This document shows, one piece after another, positions 34,098 to 47,105 of a DNA stretch of 64,000 nt (its first letter is position 1; each line of letters opens with the position of its first letter). Source of the stretch: Hepsetus odoe (taxonomy: Eukaryota; Chordata; Actinopteri; Characiformes; Hepsetidae). A program made the position numbers and the translations under genes. Location: the NCBI GenBank assembly GCA_017165825.1, contig CM029384.1, forward strand, positions 8,993,062-9,057,061, given 5' to 3'. The notes under the pieces are model-generated. The model did no database searches. It saw only the letters and a list, made by a program, of their open reading frames with translations, and had not been told where the DNA came from.

Positions 34098-37000
34098 TTA
34101 TTCATGGACCAGAGCAGTAAACTCTGAGAAATAGAGAGAGAAGAGGGGAAAAAGACATAGTCAGACACAGAAAAAAGATAAAGAAGAGAAGAGGAAAAAA
34201 AGAAAGGAAAGATCAAAATTCGAGAGAGGTTACACTCTTCCTTGTATTAATGACTTCACACAAAAATATCTATCATTAACAGAAGCGTATAACAGAAGTG
34301 TATAATGCTATTCTATTCTTTTCATCAGTTTTGAAAATTATTTGGAATTATGGAAAGACCTTTATACTTTGTAGGTTTACTTGGTTTAGAGACCTATAGT
34401 TGATCTGTCACTCTACAGTTTGTATTTGTAATTGATTCATCCAGAGATCAGTTTCTGACAAAAGACAAGCTGAGCCACTCTCAACCTTGTAGTGACACTG
34501 ACATGCATAAAAACCCTGGCTCTGCCACTGTGCCACAGAAACTCAAACTGTCAGCGTATCAATTACTCATGCCACTACCATATCAGTGCCACTGCTGTGT
34601 TGAGAGTGCTCCATCATTCCAAAATCTGGTCAGCAACAGTTCTGAGTTAAGTCCTGAGTGGGGATATACACATGGATACAGGTGGACTACACTCTCAACT
34701 TGTAAACCTATACAGTGGTTTTATGGGGTAGGTGGAGCCAATAAAGCATTCAGGAATTGTAAGTGAATAGTGAGTGTTTTCAATCATACTCTACTCTCTT
34801 CTAGTCCTCTAGACCACCACAGTAAGTTGTTTCCTCCAACAGGGAACTGGCTTTGTTTCAAAGCCTCAGCCAAGCCAAAGGCATGATATTTTGAACTGCT
34901 CATTGTGTTTTAGCCAAAAATAAATTGTTTTGGAACCTGAAAAGCTGGCTCCCAGTTGGAAACAATAAACTGTATTTTTTTCCATGTGGAACTGAAATTT
35001 TTGGGCGCATCAATCCCTTTGTTTATTACTATTATGTAGCCTGTCCTTCATTGACGACACATTCTTGATTCCAGCCTGATGGAAATGAGGACTTGTTGGG
35101 CAAATGGCACCAAGGTATGAAGAATCCTGAACTGGTTAATGAAGTGGGTCCCTGTTAGTGGAAAAGGGCTGAGAGGGGTATGGAATAGCAGATACTATTC
35201 TGACATGCTTGGCCAGGACAGAAACGTGTGTTTAATGGATGGGTCATAATTTGCACAATACTATATAAATGATCAGTAGGGCAACCTACTAGTCTGGGAT
35301 TCAAACCCACAACCTTCTGATTTTGGGGCCTAGCCCTTAACCACTAGGCCACTGCTGCCCAGTATAAGGTATACATATAAGGAAGTATAAACCCTTTCAT
35401 GTAATAACTGTCTGAGAGGAAGGAGTTAGAGGTATTTAACCTTTTCTTACTTTGGTAAGAAACATCAGTCACATCAGTCCAGTCCAAATAACTATATTTT
35501 CACCTCAATGATTTGATTAAGCATAATGTGCATAAATCAGTGAATTTGCTTAAAGATCAGCAGGTCAGTATCCTGGGTATCATTTTCCTCTTTTCTGCTC
35601 TCTCCTTGCCTCTGTGTTGTGTATCTCACCCTCTACTCCAATCTTGCCATCTCCATCTTTATCAGCTGCCTGTAGGAAAGCTTTGGTTTCCTTATCGGTC
35701 AGGTCTCTTCCATCAGTAGCAAAGCCCTTTAGCACAAACCTGCATACACATTACACACATTGTTTAAAATATTTAACAAAATATTGATTTCAAGGTTTTG
35801 CATGACAGCTGTTTCAAAGAAAAATGAAAACATGAAGCTGCAGTGAAGCTGAAGTCTATACATTAATACATTCTCAGTTTGCGCGATTACTCTCGATATG
35901 TCTATTTTAAAAGCATTCTTAATCAAAGTGCTTAAATGTTTGTATGAACAAAAAGGAAAACTATTTAAATAATCTATTCAGCATATAACAAATGCTTACA
36001 GCTCTTCTACAGTTGCCACAGATGATCGCATTCACACACTATGATATTTCTGATAGAAAATCTTTGACCATGGAAAGTGAAGCTCTGGAGCAGCCACATA
36101 TGAGCCTGATGTTACTAATGCCAAGCACCGATTAGAGATGTATATCAGGTCAAAATGTCACTTTAATATTTGGATTTCAGGATAACTTTGTGTCTACAGA
36201 CGTTTGGCCTTGAATGTGCTTATATATTATAATGTCTTAATATGCTTATATATTTTCATAATGTGGTCAACAAAACTGAATAAAACAATAAGTAGATGAG
36301 TCCAAAGTGTTTATATTGTGTGCTGCATATTTAGCTTGTGTGTGTGCCTTACTTTAGTTCTTCCTCTTCTATGAAGCCACTGTTGTCAGCATCAAGTACA
36401 TGGAAGGCCTTCTTGACGTCCTCAGCTGATTTTGCCTTCAGCCCAACCATCTCAAAGAACCTCTTATGGTCAAATGAGTCGGCGGCTGCAATGGGAGCTT
36501 GATATTAGATCTGGAAGATTTCTTACTACTTTAAATCAATAGTGGAACATGAACCCAATTTCAGCATTTCATCACTGACTTCTGGTTTTAGCCACAGGCT
36601 TTTTTGGGGAAGAGAAAGCCTACCCGTGTTCCTCAGACATATTCGATAGCTAAAACCCTGCCCACTATTATGTCAGTGTCTCCTCTTCCTGCTTTGCTTA
36701 ATGAAAAGACCACTCTCAGACTGCCAACACCTATTGCAGGCATCCCTTCTCCCCAGTATGTGAATTTTTTTCTGAGTTAAATTTTTATTCTGAGTGAGCC
36801 AGTAAGCTCAAAAAAGCACCAGTTTGGTAAAAGAGCACAGGTGATTATCTTTTTCAGAAGCTAATTTGCATATTACTCACTTCATAACAATGAGACTTTC
36901 GTTTGGATGGATTTCAGTCTGACTGGCTGGCAACACATTGGACTACCAAGTGTAAAGGCATGTATCAGCATGTACAATCCAAATTAAGTGATCAGGTTTA

Positions 37001-38418
37001 AACAGGGTCTAAATGCATCTCAGCATAATTTGTAACGGTGATCAATTGCCAACTACATTCTGAGTGTTGCAGGAAGGGGTGCCTATATATGAAAATCAAG
37101 CCTTGCCAAATTGTGTTGTATCAATGGACTTTATTCTTTTGATCTCTCAAGGCAGATCAACCTCTTGCATAAAAGATTTGCTCATATAATTGTGATACAT
37201 TAATGCATATTAATTCTAACAGTATAAGTAAGGATGCCAACAGTGCTCTACTGCCCATATTTAGTTATTGTGGTTGTAGATCCCCCTTCAGTGATGCTCT
37301 TATTTCACTGCTATTATACCTCCCTCAAGTAGTGAGTTAATTAACTACTGCAGTAAAGTAAGAACACACAGAGGTGTAGTGTATTTGCAAAGCTTTGGTT
37401 AGACATTATTATTTGTGCTGAGTATGTTTTTGGCTTCAAAAGAACAAAATAAATTATGCAAAATGAATTTAAACGATTTCATGCATTTTTTTGTTTTGGT
37501 GCTTGTTCTTATAGAACTTGCACATTTTGTGGTCCCTGCATAAGATGAATATATAATTTTCACCATGAAAAGTGCTGCACACTCAACAAACAAACACAAA
37601 TGAAAACAAATTAAAATGATCCTCATGCTGAGGAAGAGAGAGTGCTGACCTTACATAAACAGGCCAGACTAATTTTTCAATCAGAAATAGCTGTGTAAGT
37701 TTGAAATGTTATAATATTGAGGCACTTTCCCCTAGCTAGCTAATGGATTGGTGTCTTTTAAATTGTGTAATAATAATTTACTGGGGTTTCCCTCGAACAG
37801 CTTGAGGAACTAGGTTACTGTAATTCAGAGGTAAAATAAAATAAATTAAAAATGCAGATTAAATATTCATATTCAATATTCATTCAACTGTATACAATCA
37901 AATAATCTAGGTGTTTATTTGAGGGCAAGTAATCAGAAACTTATATTCAAAGCTTGTAAAATATGCTTTCAGTACAGCTTTACTTAACATGCTCAGTGTT
38001 CATGCCTACTTTAGCATTAATTAATAAATCTTTTGAATAATTAGTGCATGGTAGAAATATGAATCTGGTTTTGTTCTCTTAGTTGCTGCATCGCTTCAGA
38101 GTTGAGTGCATGCATCTGTTTTAATTTGCACTTGGCATGTCTACACATAATCCTGTTAGCAAATGTGGAACTTCTAATAGCTCAGTTTCATGCTCTTTAG
38201 GCAAGGAGAAAGCAGAAGAAATTGGCTTTTACAAACACAGGTGAAGCCTAGTTCTGGACCAACATTTACTATTAAACTTGATTCTTCACTGAAAATCCTC
38301 CTTAATCAGACAAAAGATGTGTGACTTAAGCGGTCTGGGAGGTAATCTTTTCTTTACCTTTGAATGCATCCAGGGCTTTCTTAATGTCATCAGCGTTCAG
38401 AATGCTGCTCATTTCCAT
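34098..38418 (-). CDS. pvalb: Parvalbumin (EF-hand Ca2+ buffer), complete coding region in 4 exons
   Basis: Parvalbumin is a cytosolic Ca2+/Mg2+ buffer that speeds relaxation in muscle and shapes calcium signals in neurons. Coding exons (minus): 38358-38418, 36353-36485, 35630-35739, 34098-34123. All junctions are GT-AG, giving 330 bp and 109 residues, the usual length. The N-terminus MEMSSILNADDIKKALDAF is typical. The AB domain lacks a calcium loop, as in the family. The CD loop is residues 52-63 (DADNSGFIEEEE) and the EF loop 91-102 (DKDGDGKIGVEE), both with all liganding positions. The C-terminus is FTALVHE. Sequence resembles the teleost pvalb6/pvalb7 group, but the paralogue is not certain. 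An upstream 5' UTR exon is expected but not identified; the exon 2 acceptor follows a CT-rich microsatellite. Convergent with baiap2l2. Confidence 0.95.
35276..35363 (-). repeat. SINE head fragment in a parvalbumin intron
   Basis: On the minus strand: GGGCAGCAGTGGCCTAGTGG (A box) and GGTTTGAATCC (B box), then it stops. A truncated member of the tRNA-headed family. Confidence 0.75.
36486..38357 (-). other. Parvalbumin intron after the start-codon exon
   Basis: 1.9 kb of AT-rich sequence. No exon or clear transposon recognised. Confidence 0.5.
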
Positions 38419-38425
38419 TTCTGCA

Positions 38426-38441
38426 GCTAGAGAGAGAGAGC

Positions 38442-38500
<59 letters not shown>
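38426..38500. repeat. (GA)n microsatellite at the parvalbumin splice acceptor
   Basis: On the minus strand this is a CT array of about 70 bp ending CTAGCTGCAG immediately before the exon with the start codon, so it provides the polypyrimidine tract. Confidence 0.9.
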
Positions 38501-38504
<4 letters not shown>

Positions 38505-38936
38505 AACTGATTAATGAGTAGTAAAGTGAAGAATGAAGCTGTGTGTGTGCACTTCAAAATAATTTGTTCTTCAAGCCCTCCTCTCACCCCCCGCCCCCTT
38601 CTTTATTGATAGTGATGCTTCTCTTTCTAAAGTTGTTAGTAAAGCTGAAGTACTGTAGATGATTATGAGATGGCACTGCATGGATATTCAGTAATCTAAA
38701 TAAAGAAACTGCGATGTCTGTAATGGGTTAAGATACACAATGGCAAACTAACACATGATTAGATTTTATCACATCACCCTTTTTCCCTCATTGTTCTGAT
38801 AGTATTTTTCCTAGTGAGTAAGTAACACTTACTCCCCAGATAAACAGATTTAATTACAGCAGCAATCCATAATAGGCTATAAAAATACTTTGTTCAACAC
38901 AGAAATGTTTAATGAAAAATTGAATAAAGACATAGT

Positions 38937-39044
38937 TTTAGGAATAATTGCAATGAAGAAGGTTTCCTAATCATGCCATTAAGGCTGCCAAGCAACAAAA
39001 CAATCAAAGACTACTCAAGCAGTTACAATAACAATGACTTAGCT
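38937..39044. repeat. 108-bp inverted duplication, arm 1
   Basis: This segment is, base for base, the reverse complement of 43216-43323. Similarity stops sharply at both edges. No known element recognised; it lies about 520 bp upstream of the parvalbumin start codon. Confidence 0.9.
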
Positions 39045-40655
39045 GATCACAGTTTATATATACAATTTGCTGAGGTGTCCTAAGACTTTTAAACAGTGCT
39101 GTGGATTGATAGATAAAATCCCTGCTTTTCCTTCCTGCCTATCTCTCTCTTTAAGCTCTCACATGTATGTGCTGATAGAAATTCTCCACAGGCTCTGATT
39201 TTATATAGCTGCAGTGACAGAAACTCCAATCTCCCCTTGAGACAGGCTGACAAGATGGGGGACGTTTTGATTGGCAGTGGAGATTGAAGAGCAGTGCTAT
39301 GATGATATTCTGCTGGCAAGGGGGTATACACATAACTGCCTTACATACCCCGGTGGTGCTCCAACCCCTCTTATAACAAAAATGGGAATGGGGAAAGGGA
39401 GCAAGAGCCAGAGGTGTTGGATAGAGAGGTTGTTATCTTCCTAACCTTTGGAAAGGCCTTTGCAGCCGTTTTGTTGCTAGAATTGCAGAACTGATTTGAC
39501 GACACAGAGCCGAGAGCAAGTATCTTTGGCCATGTGCTTGTACAGGTGATACCCAGGTGCACAGAGGACTGTACAGCTTGCAGTTTTGTTTTCAGCTGCC
39601 GTTTCACACTAGCACCCTCTGTTCAGGCAGAGGACGATCTATTGAAATGTAAGATGAGCTCGGAAAGGCCTCAGTAACATTTGCGTCAACATGATCTCTT
39701 TGCAGCTGAATAAGCCATTGTCAGTACTAAGATCAGCTCTGCAGATAAAACAGGCCCACTGCAGATTGACATACTCTGCTTTAATTCTTTAAACTTTAAG
39801 ACCCTGTTTTCAGAACCACAAGGCATTTCTTCACTGCTATACATATTAGGGGTGTTAAAATGCATGAATGCTTTAATACAATAAAGTATGACGTTTCTGA
39901 TGTTCTGGCCAAGATATATTCTTAGACAATTTTTAAACATAAAGAAGAAAGAAAAGCATGGAGCACTAATATTCTTAGAGTCACTCATGTACAGAAGAGC
40001 CTTCAGCTACATTCTACTTGGACAGCATCCCAAACCATCCCAGTCATAATATTTTGTAAGAATAAATTTTGCATCAGAGTAAGGTTAGCAGATTACAAAA
40101 ATATTAATCTAATTGGGAAATTACCACATCTAAACTATGAACAATTATTTGTATGTTGAAGTCGCAAGCATGTCATCAGTGATATCTTCAAAAAACTGTT
40201 TTGTGTATTACAGTGGAATATATTTTATTACTAATAGTTCCTGCAGCCATATCTGGATATCTACTATGTTTTGTTCTGAATTGTTTTAAATCACAGGAGA
40301 ATGATCAAACTTAAGTTTCATAGCTTTTTCATAATCATAATCTTGTCCTAAAGAGAATTATATTGTACATATTTAATTTATATTAATTACTGAATAATAC
40401 ATTCTAAGTATATGGACTTTTTGGTGAAAGATTTGTGATTAAGTTAAGCTCAGAGATTAATGGAAATGTAAAGTTTTAGGTATGGATATTCCTGGGTTTG
40501 TAAAAGCACTTCTTCATTCTTTAAAACACTTTCTGTTTTTCTTGTGAAGCTCTTAATTTAAAACAGAAATCAAGTCCAGTGTCTCTCCCACAAGTGCTAA
40601 ACCTTGACTCCAGTAAGGTTAGTAGAAATAGCTCCATGAGTGTGTACATGTATGT

Positions 40656-40659
<4 letters not shown>

Positions 40660-40707
<48 letters not shown>
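40660..40707. repeat. (GT)n microsatellite
   Basis: About 48 bp of GT dinucleotides. Confidence 0.95.
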
Positions 40708-40709
<2 letters not shown>

Positions 40710-41684
40710 GAGAGGAACTGTTGGAAAGGGAAAAGTGAAGGGAAGATCTGTGAGGATGTTCTGATGGCTTGAAAAACCCAATCTGAAGGTTCATGAAGGT
40801 GAAAGTACCCCTTAAAGATGTGAAGATTGCCTGTGTGTGTTGTATCACTCAGTGTATCGCTTTAGGGTCATTAGTCATTTACTTTCTTCAAGCCACATTC
40901 AGATAAAGTCACTAGCATCATTGGTTACTAGGCTACTGCTCAAGCTCAGCAACAGGCAGCTCATAAACATCTCACCACTCAGTTCCACCAAGACTAATGA
41001 GCACAGTCCCAGCATCTGGACATGGATGAGCCATTTACTCCTTAATCTTGCAGTCATGCTAACAGGGACAAATTTCATATGCCTATCATCACTTTACTCT
41101 CCAGATCATTAACTTTCACCAGCACATGCATCTGCCTTGGGCAAACCATTAAAATATTGATTGAGCTGGGAATTTCCTGACGTTTGTTTATCATTAACTG
41201 GTGATATTGGATATTTTCCAGTCCAAAGGGCAAGTAAACAGAACAAAGCCAGTGGTGATAAGCTAAATAGCAGGGCTGCAAGTGACACAAGTTCAGAAAT
41301 AGATGCTGAAAAAAAGTGATGCTTTGAATTTAAATGGTTCAGATGTTTCCGTCAGTTGCCAGTAAATAAAATGCTGCATTAACGTTTTGCTTAATGAAGT
41401 GAAGGAAAAGATGACAACTGTGTTGACATGATTTATTTGTGTTTGACTGAAAAAGCTGTAATAATATGTATGCGGTCTTAGTCAAAGCAGTATTTTTTCA
41501 GTTCATGATTTTATGCCATGGGTTCAGAAACAGGAAGTGAATATAAACATTCATCCATCCTTCCATTCATCCTTTTATGTGTTTTATTTGCTTACTTTAA
41601 CCTTCTAACTGGTAACATGGAGTGCTGGTGCTATTCTAGCACTCATAGGGCTAAAGAAAAAAAAAAAAACTACCCGGATGGGTC

Positions 41685-41830
41685 ACCAGTCCACTGCAGA
41701 AATTTGCATCCTCAGTTCACTTGACATGTGTGCATTTGGACTATAGTTGGAAACCAGCACCAGGAGCACCAGGAGGAAACCCCAGGACCTCCTCACTGTG
41801 AGTTGGCAGCAGAAATCACTGCACTCTTCT
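41685..41830. repeat. LINE-tail-like repeat fragment
   Basis: GCACCAGGAGGAAACCCCAG and GGACCTCCTCACTGTGAG, in the arrangement of a common fish LINE 3' tail. Confidence 0.45.
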
Positions 41831-41937
41831 GCCACTTCTAAAACCAGTTTAATTTGAGGTGTTTGAAGAGGAGCAATTTTCCAACACACACATGGACACG
41901 CATGCACACACCTGCACACACACAACCACACACACAC

Positions 41938-41939
<2 letters not shown>

Positions 41940-41972
<33 letters not shown>
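41940..41972. repeat. (AC)n microsatellite
   Basis: About 32 bp of AC, preceded by imperfect CA-rich sequence from about 41885. Confidence 0.9.
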
Positions 41973-41973
<1 letters not shown>

Positions 41974-43215
41974 CACACAAAGGGTGAAGAGCAGGTCTAA
42001 GAGCATTTTCTGTCTCTTATCTTTTCATTTATATGTAATGTGATTGTGTGAGAGAGAGAGAGCAAGAGAAAGGCAGAGAGCAAAATGGAGAGATTAAGAG
42101 ATATAGGGAGACAAAAAAGTGACACAAAGTCCACACTCAGTGTACTTATGGGAGCACACTGCAATATTTTGAGACAATGAAGAGCCTGTCAGTAAAGAGC
42201 CCTGTTTTCCAGACCAGTGCATAGTGCTAGTTTGAATTCAGCACAGCAGTAGCAAAATGTCAACCTCTTACACTGCGGCTACATTCAGGAAACAACCTGC
42301 AATACATCAGATCAGATCTTTAGACAAGCTAGCCATTTGTGATATCCTGCTTAAAACTTAACGTCTGTTCATCAGACTTTTCCAATATCTGACAATATCA
42401 TATCTCCAGAAAATATATTAATGTAAAAGAGGAGCAAGCATTAACAATAACTTCAGACTGAGGAAAACACTTAACGTAATATCAAGTCAATTTCTAATGA
42501 ATCATTTTCTATAGAATTTGTATCATGCCTTTAATGACAATAAACAATCATGTTAACATTTGCCTCTACTAGACCTGCAACCAGTGGACAGAAGATGCAG
42601 CAGATCTGAATATTATGCAAAAAGCAAATTCAATTGCATTAACCTTTAAAAAAGGTACTTAACATCAGTATGTATACAAATACATATAAATATTGGTTAA
42701 TGCATAATCAAGACTTGTTTTAAGATGTTTCCTACTTTTTGGTGAAAAGAAGAAACCCTGTTTATCTTATTAACCAAAGCAAGCACTGACTATGCAAAAT
42801 ATGTAATGGGTTTTAACTACAAATATTGCTGGACTGCTTTAAGGATAGGTTTGGACATGGTTATGGAAATGTATAATCATATGCATGAAATCACAAATAA
42901 AAGCAATGTGACTTAGAATAGAAGCTCTTTACATTACCTCCTATTAAAAGAACATTCTGTTGTTCTGTAATTTCACTTTTTTGTTTGTTGCAAATAATCA
43001 GGTACAGAATTGCCACTTCCGGATGTCTTTGCTCAACTGGGACAACCTTCTGTCTTACCTCTGTCCTGAGTGCACATAGATAGATGGGGAGGGACAGAGG
43101 GAAAGAGAAGGAGAAATAAAGTCTTATCTGAGTCTGAAGAGGAGAAACAGAAAGAAAAAGGAAGGGTAGCGTTACCTAGAACATGGTAAGAGTCTGTTTG
43201 CACTCTAAGTTTGCA

Positions 43216-43323
43216 AGCTAAGTCATTGTTATTGTAACTGCTTGAGTAGTCTTTGATTGTTTTGTTGCTTGGCAGCCTTAATGGCATGATTAGGAAACCT
43301 TCTTCATTGCAATTATTCCTAAA
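43216..43323. repeat. 108-bp inverted duplication, arm 2
   Basis: Exact reverse complement of 38937-39044, 4.2 kb away. Confidence 0.9.
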
Positions 43324-44471
43324 TGCTGCCCTGCACCTATTTTTGGAACAAAAAGGGATACCTGCAGAATTATCTGGGCCAAACGAATCACTTTCTGAGC
43401 TAACCCAAAATATATCAAACACTACTATTAATATACACACCTTTTGCCCTCCTGTTTTTCCATCAGTTTCTTGTTTGCACTTTCTGCCCCCCCCCTCCTG
43501 ATATTTTGTAATTGCTTCATACCTTCCTCTCAAACCACCCTCTCAGAGAGGAGAAAGTATATTTCCCAAACTACATTAGCAGCCTAAATTATTGTCTTTC
43601 ACTTAACTTCTTTGGCAGTCCTTTTAATGATGTAATATATTTTATTCATGTGGAAATGATGTACACACTTGAATTATGTCTACATTGCATTGTATTCAGT
43701 GCTCAAAAGCACAGTGGGATACCTGGTTCCAGTCTTTTCAAACCAAGCGCATATACAGTAACTCCATTTCTCAATCATTTTGTTCATTTCTGAATGCAGT
43801 GTGATGTGAAAATGAACTGCAGCCACGCTGTCCTGCTTTGCTTCTGCTCTTTGAACAAAAGCGAACAGAAGAAATAAAGAGTCATGAAAAATGAGCAATT
43901 GCACAACTGATAGTAAATCTATGTAAAACGAGTCCAGAGGGAAACAGCTTTCTGTTGTTTTCATTCAGTGTATGACAAAATATTGCGTTTGTCATGTTTA
44001 AGAACAATTTAAGGGCTACTGTCATGGCAATGCGTTTGTGAATTTAAACGTGCTTTTGCTTTTGTAAATTACTTCACACTTGGCCAGACTTAAGCCTTAA
44101 AACACACTATTTACAATCATGTGCTCATCTGCAGTGTAATTTATTCAAAGATTAGTCCCAGAATGAGTTCTAATTCCCTAGCCATAATGAAGTTGAGGAC
44201 AAAAGGCTATAATCTCGTAATCCACATTAATGCCTGACCGTGGCCAATACCAGAGTCTGCTTTAACATTTTCTCCCATAAAGACAGAATGGAAAAAATCT
44301 CACTCATGCTAATTTCCATATCCACACACAACCCCTTCGGCCGAGATGTTTTATATTCTTCCTCTTGCATTCAAGAAGCAGTGGCTTAAAGCAGATTTTT
44401 TACTTAAATTGGACAAAGATTAAATAATTTATTTATTAATCTGTTTGTTTGTTTTATCATTCCCTCCAAGT

Positions 44472-44477
<6 letters not shown>

Positions 44478-44519
<42 letters not shown>
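44478..44519. repeat. (GA)n microsatellite
   Basis: About 42 bp of GA dinucleotides. Confidence 0.95.
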
Positions 44520-44522
<3 letters not shown>

Positions 44523-45917
44523 TTATTCATTCTTGATAAATACTATGCTGTGTGTAATCTTACAGGCTAAGTAGCCACTGTATGAATGAGGTAAATGATG
44601 TTAAAGTTTTAAGTGAAGTGAGGACTGACCACAGCTCTGCATGAAGGACTGTGGGACTCACAGGCTAAATGTTGAGGATTTCTGAAACACATAAAGCTAA
44701 ATGCACAAAACATGAAAAGATGTAAAAGAAAGATAAAAGAAAATAGAGGCTGAAACATGAGGTTGGCCTAAATTAGCTGAAAACTTGATTCATTGAGCTG
44801 ATATTTTAATTCTTTATATTGTATTAATAGTGTAACTGGCAGGCTTGATAGAAGAGAAACTAATCACAGCTGTCAGTCCAACTCTGGAGATCTGGGTGGC
44901 TTCTTCATTTAAGGAACTAAGCACTACTTGAATTAGAAAAACTAATTCATAATTTTTTTTCTTTCTCTTTGTGTGACTGGGCTACATGGCCTCGTGTATC
45001 CACTTATATTCTTCTTCCTTCTGAGGTAATACCTAAATCTGAGCCAACATCCACCACGGACAATGGTCTATGAGAGCACATTAAGATTAGTTTATTTAGC
45101 ACCTTCATTTTAAAACAAAAGCAAAGGATTTATGCTTAAACAGCATGTTTGAGTTCCCAGCTCAAATTATTCTTCTGCATTAAAAACATAGAACTCTGAG
45201 AACAAACAGTAACACTTATCATGCCATGAGAATGTCCCAGCATCATGGGGGAAGAGAGGTACGGAGAAATGAAAAACTTGATGAGGGGAGACTCAGGGAT
45301 GACGATAAGGTTTGCGAAGAGCCACCAGTACATCTGGTAGAAGAATGGGAAATCGAGATGTGTTCATACACATGACTGAAATTACATCTGTCTCCAAACA
45401 TCACTGCCAAGAACACATTAGTGCACAAACTGCAGACAAGACAATATCGTTATTCAGTAAGACAATAACAAAAATAAACTCCTTCCTGAAACATCTCATT
45501 AAGGTTGGATGTGACTGAAGTGTGAACCCACTGGTTTTCAGAAATGCACTTCGTGTACAAATCTACACAAATCTCGCCTTTCAAAATGACTTTATGTACA
45601 TGTTTTTATGCTAATATTCCTTATTAAACTCTCACTAGCTTCTGTTAAAAACTGATATCACATATTGTAACAATATATTTATTGTCTTTAATAAATTGTC
45701 AGTCTTTAGGAGTGAAGCCAAACCTCCCACATATCCTGTTTTGGCTTCACCATTCAACTACACTCAAAAAATGCAAGAAAAGCTGTTAAAGCCTTTCCAA
45801 GCATCGTTCTTTCATATCAAGACTTGAGTTAATGTTTTTTAATCAATTAACATTATATACAATCACACATATGTAGGGGCATTGGCCATTTAGGATAATA
45901 ATAATAATTAAAAACAT

Positions 45918-46290
45918 TGTGCTGTAACCTGGGCCTAGTGGTGAGGGACTTTGCCCCAGAGTTAGAAGGTCAGTCAGTCAGTCATTTTCTGCCGCTTGTC
46001 CCAAGCAGGGTCGCGGGGGAGTGCTGGAGTCCATCCCAGCTCATACAGGGCGAAGGACAGGGGACACACCCTGGACAGCTCCAGCCCAGGGAGGAGCAAA
46101 GGAGGAGTTAGAAGGTTGTGGGTTCAAATCCCAGACCAGAAGTTTGCCCTCAGGTACACTTGAGCAACACACTGGGCGTTGGATATGGCTGCTCCTGCTA
46201 TGTGTGTTTATGAGTTAACTGCAGAGGATGCATTTTATTGCTGCACACTGAGTGCTGTGTTCACAGTGACAAATGGTCACTTTCACCGTT
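45918..46290 (+). repeat. SINE interrupted by a LINE-like tail fragment
   Basis: The SINE head begins GGGCCTAGTGGTGAGGGAC and resumes after the insert with GTTAGAAGGTTGTGGGTTCAAATCCC, GTACACTTGAGCAA and the usual CACTGAGTGCTGTGTT tail. The insert at about 45970-46105 (CAGTCATTTTCTGCCGCTTG, GGGTCGCGGG) is a common fish repeat tail. GAGTTAGAAGG appears on both sides of the insert, consistent with a target duplication. Confidence 0.7.
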
Positions 46291-46869
46291 TTTCTTTATC
46301 AATATAACTGTTGATAAGAATTAATGAGTTTCTCTGCAATGCATCATTTTGCATTACATAACTCTAAATGATTAAATATTCAGCAATTGAAATAAATAGA
46401 AAACTTGTAGAATTCTCCATTAACCAAACCTTTGATAGTAGAGGAAGTAACCTTAAAATCTGACCAATCTCTAGGTTTCATGATGGCATGACTGCTCAGT
46501 TTCCTTCAGTCTCAAATGACATACTCTGCACCTTTCTGAAATGTAAAGGAAGAAAAGGGTGCTGTCTAATCTGGGAGGAATAGAAAAATAGCAAATGGAA
46601 AGACAAAGGCAGACAAGGAGCTACAGTAAGAAAGTGTGCGAGAGAGAGAATACAGAAGGAGCAGAGGGAGGCTGTGCTAGAGAGAAAGCTGAGTGAAGTG
46701 GAAAAAAAGTTCTGATTCATTTAATGCAGTTACTCTCAGTGCCTCCAAGACTTAAAGTGACTGATACTGTGAGAACAGAGCCAGAGCGCCAGAGGTTTCA
46801 CAGCATACACAAACACACACAGCCATACAGAGCAAGCCCAACCTATATATAGATGGCTCTCCATCAAAT

Positions 46870-47105
46870 AGCATTTGCATTTGACTTGGGGTGGCGGTGT
46901 TTGTGTGGCAATTGTCCAACAACCTCACTAATGTAATTGTGGGTGAACACAATCACTTCATTTCTGTAGCCCCGCTTTATTTTTTTGTAGATGCCCATGT
47001 TTAACTTACTTGAATTTAACTTACTGGACCACCCCATCTGGAGGTTGCACCCATGACCCTCTTGCTGTGAGGTGACAGCACTACCCACAGTGCAATGGTG
47101 CCACA
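46870..47105. repeat. LINE-tail-like repeat fragment
   Basis: ATGACCCTCTTGCTGTGAGG and GACAGCACTACCCAC, then GCAATGGTGCCAC, mark the typical end of a fish LINE tail (about 47030-47105). The left boundary is uncertain. Confidence 0.5.

Larger units (their letters stand above)
39045..43215. other. Sequence upstream of parvalbumin, no gene recognised
   Basis: Lies between the arms of the 108-bp inverted duplication. Contains GT (40660-40707) and AC (41940-41972) microsatellites and a LINE-tail-like fragment (41685-41830). A parvalbumin 5' UTR exon may be here but cannot be fixed from sequence. Confidence 0.45.

Noticed and set aside
43033..43533. 166-codon minus-strand open frame
   Set aside because: No domain, overlaps arm 2 of the inverted duplication and a low-complexity end; no codon or splice support. 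A GAG|GTAAGA-like donor near 43056 hinted at a parvalbumin 5' UTR exon but cannot be supported.
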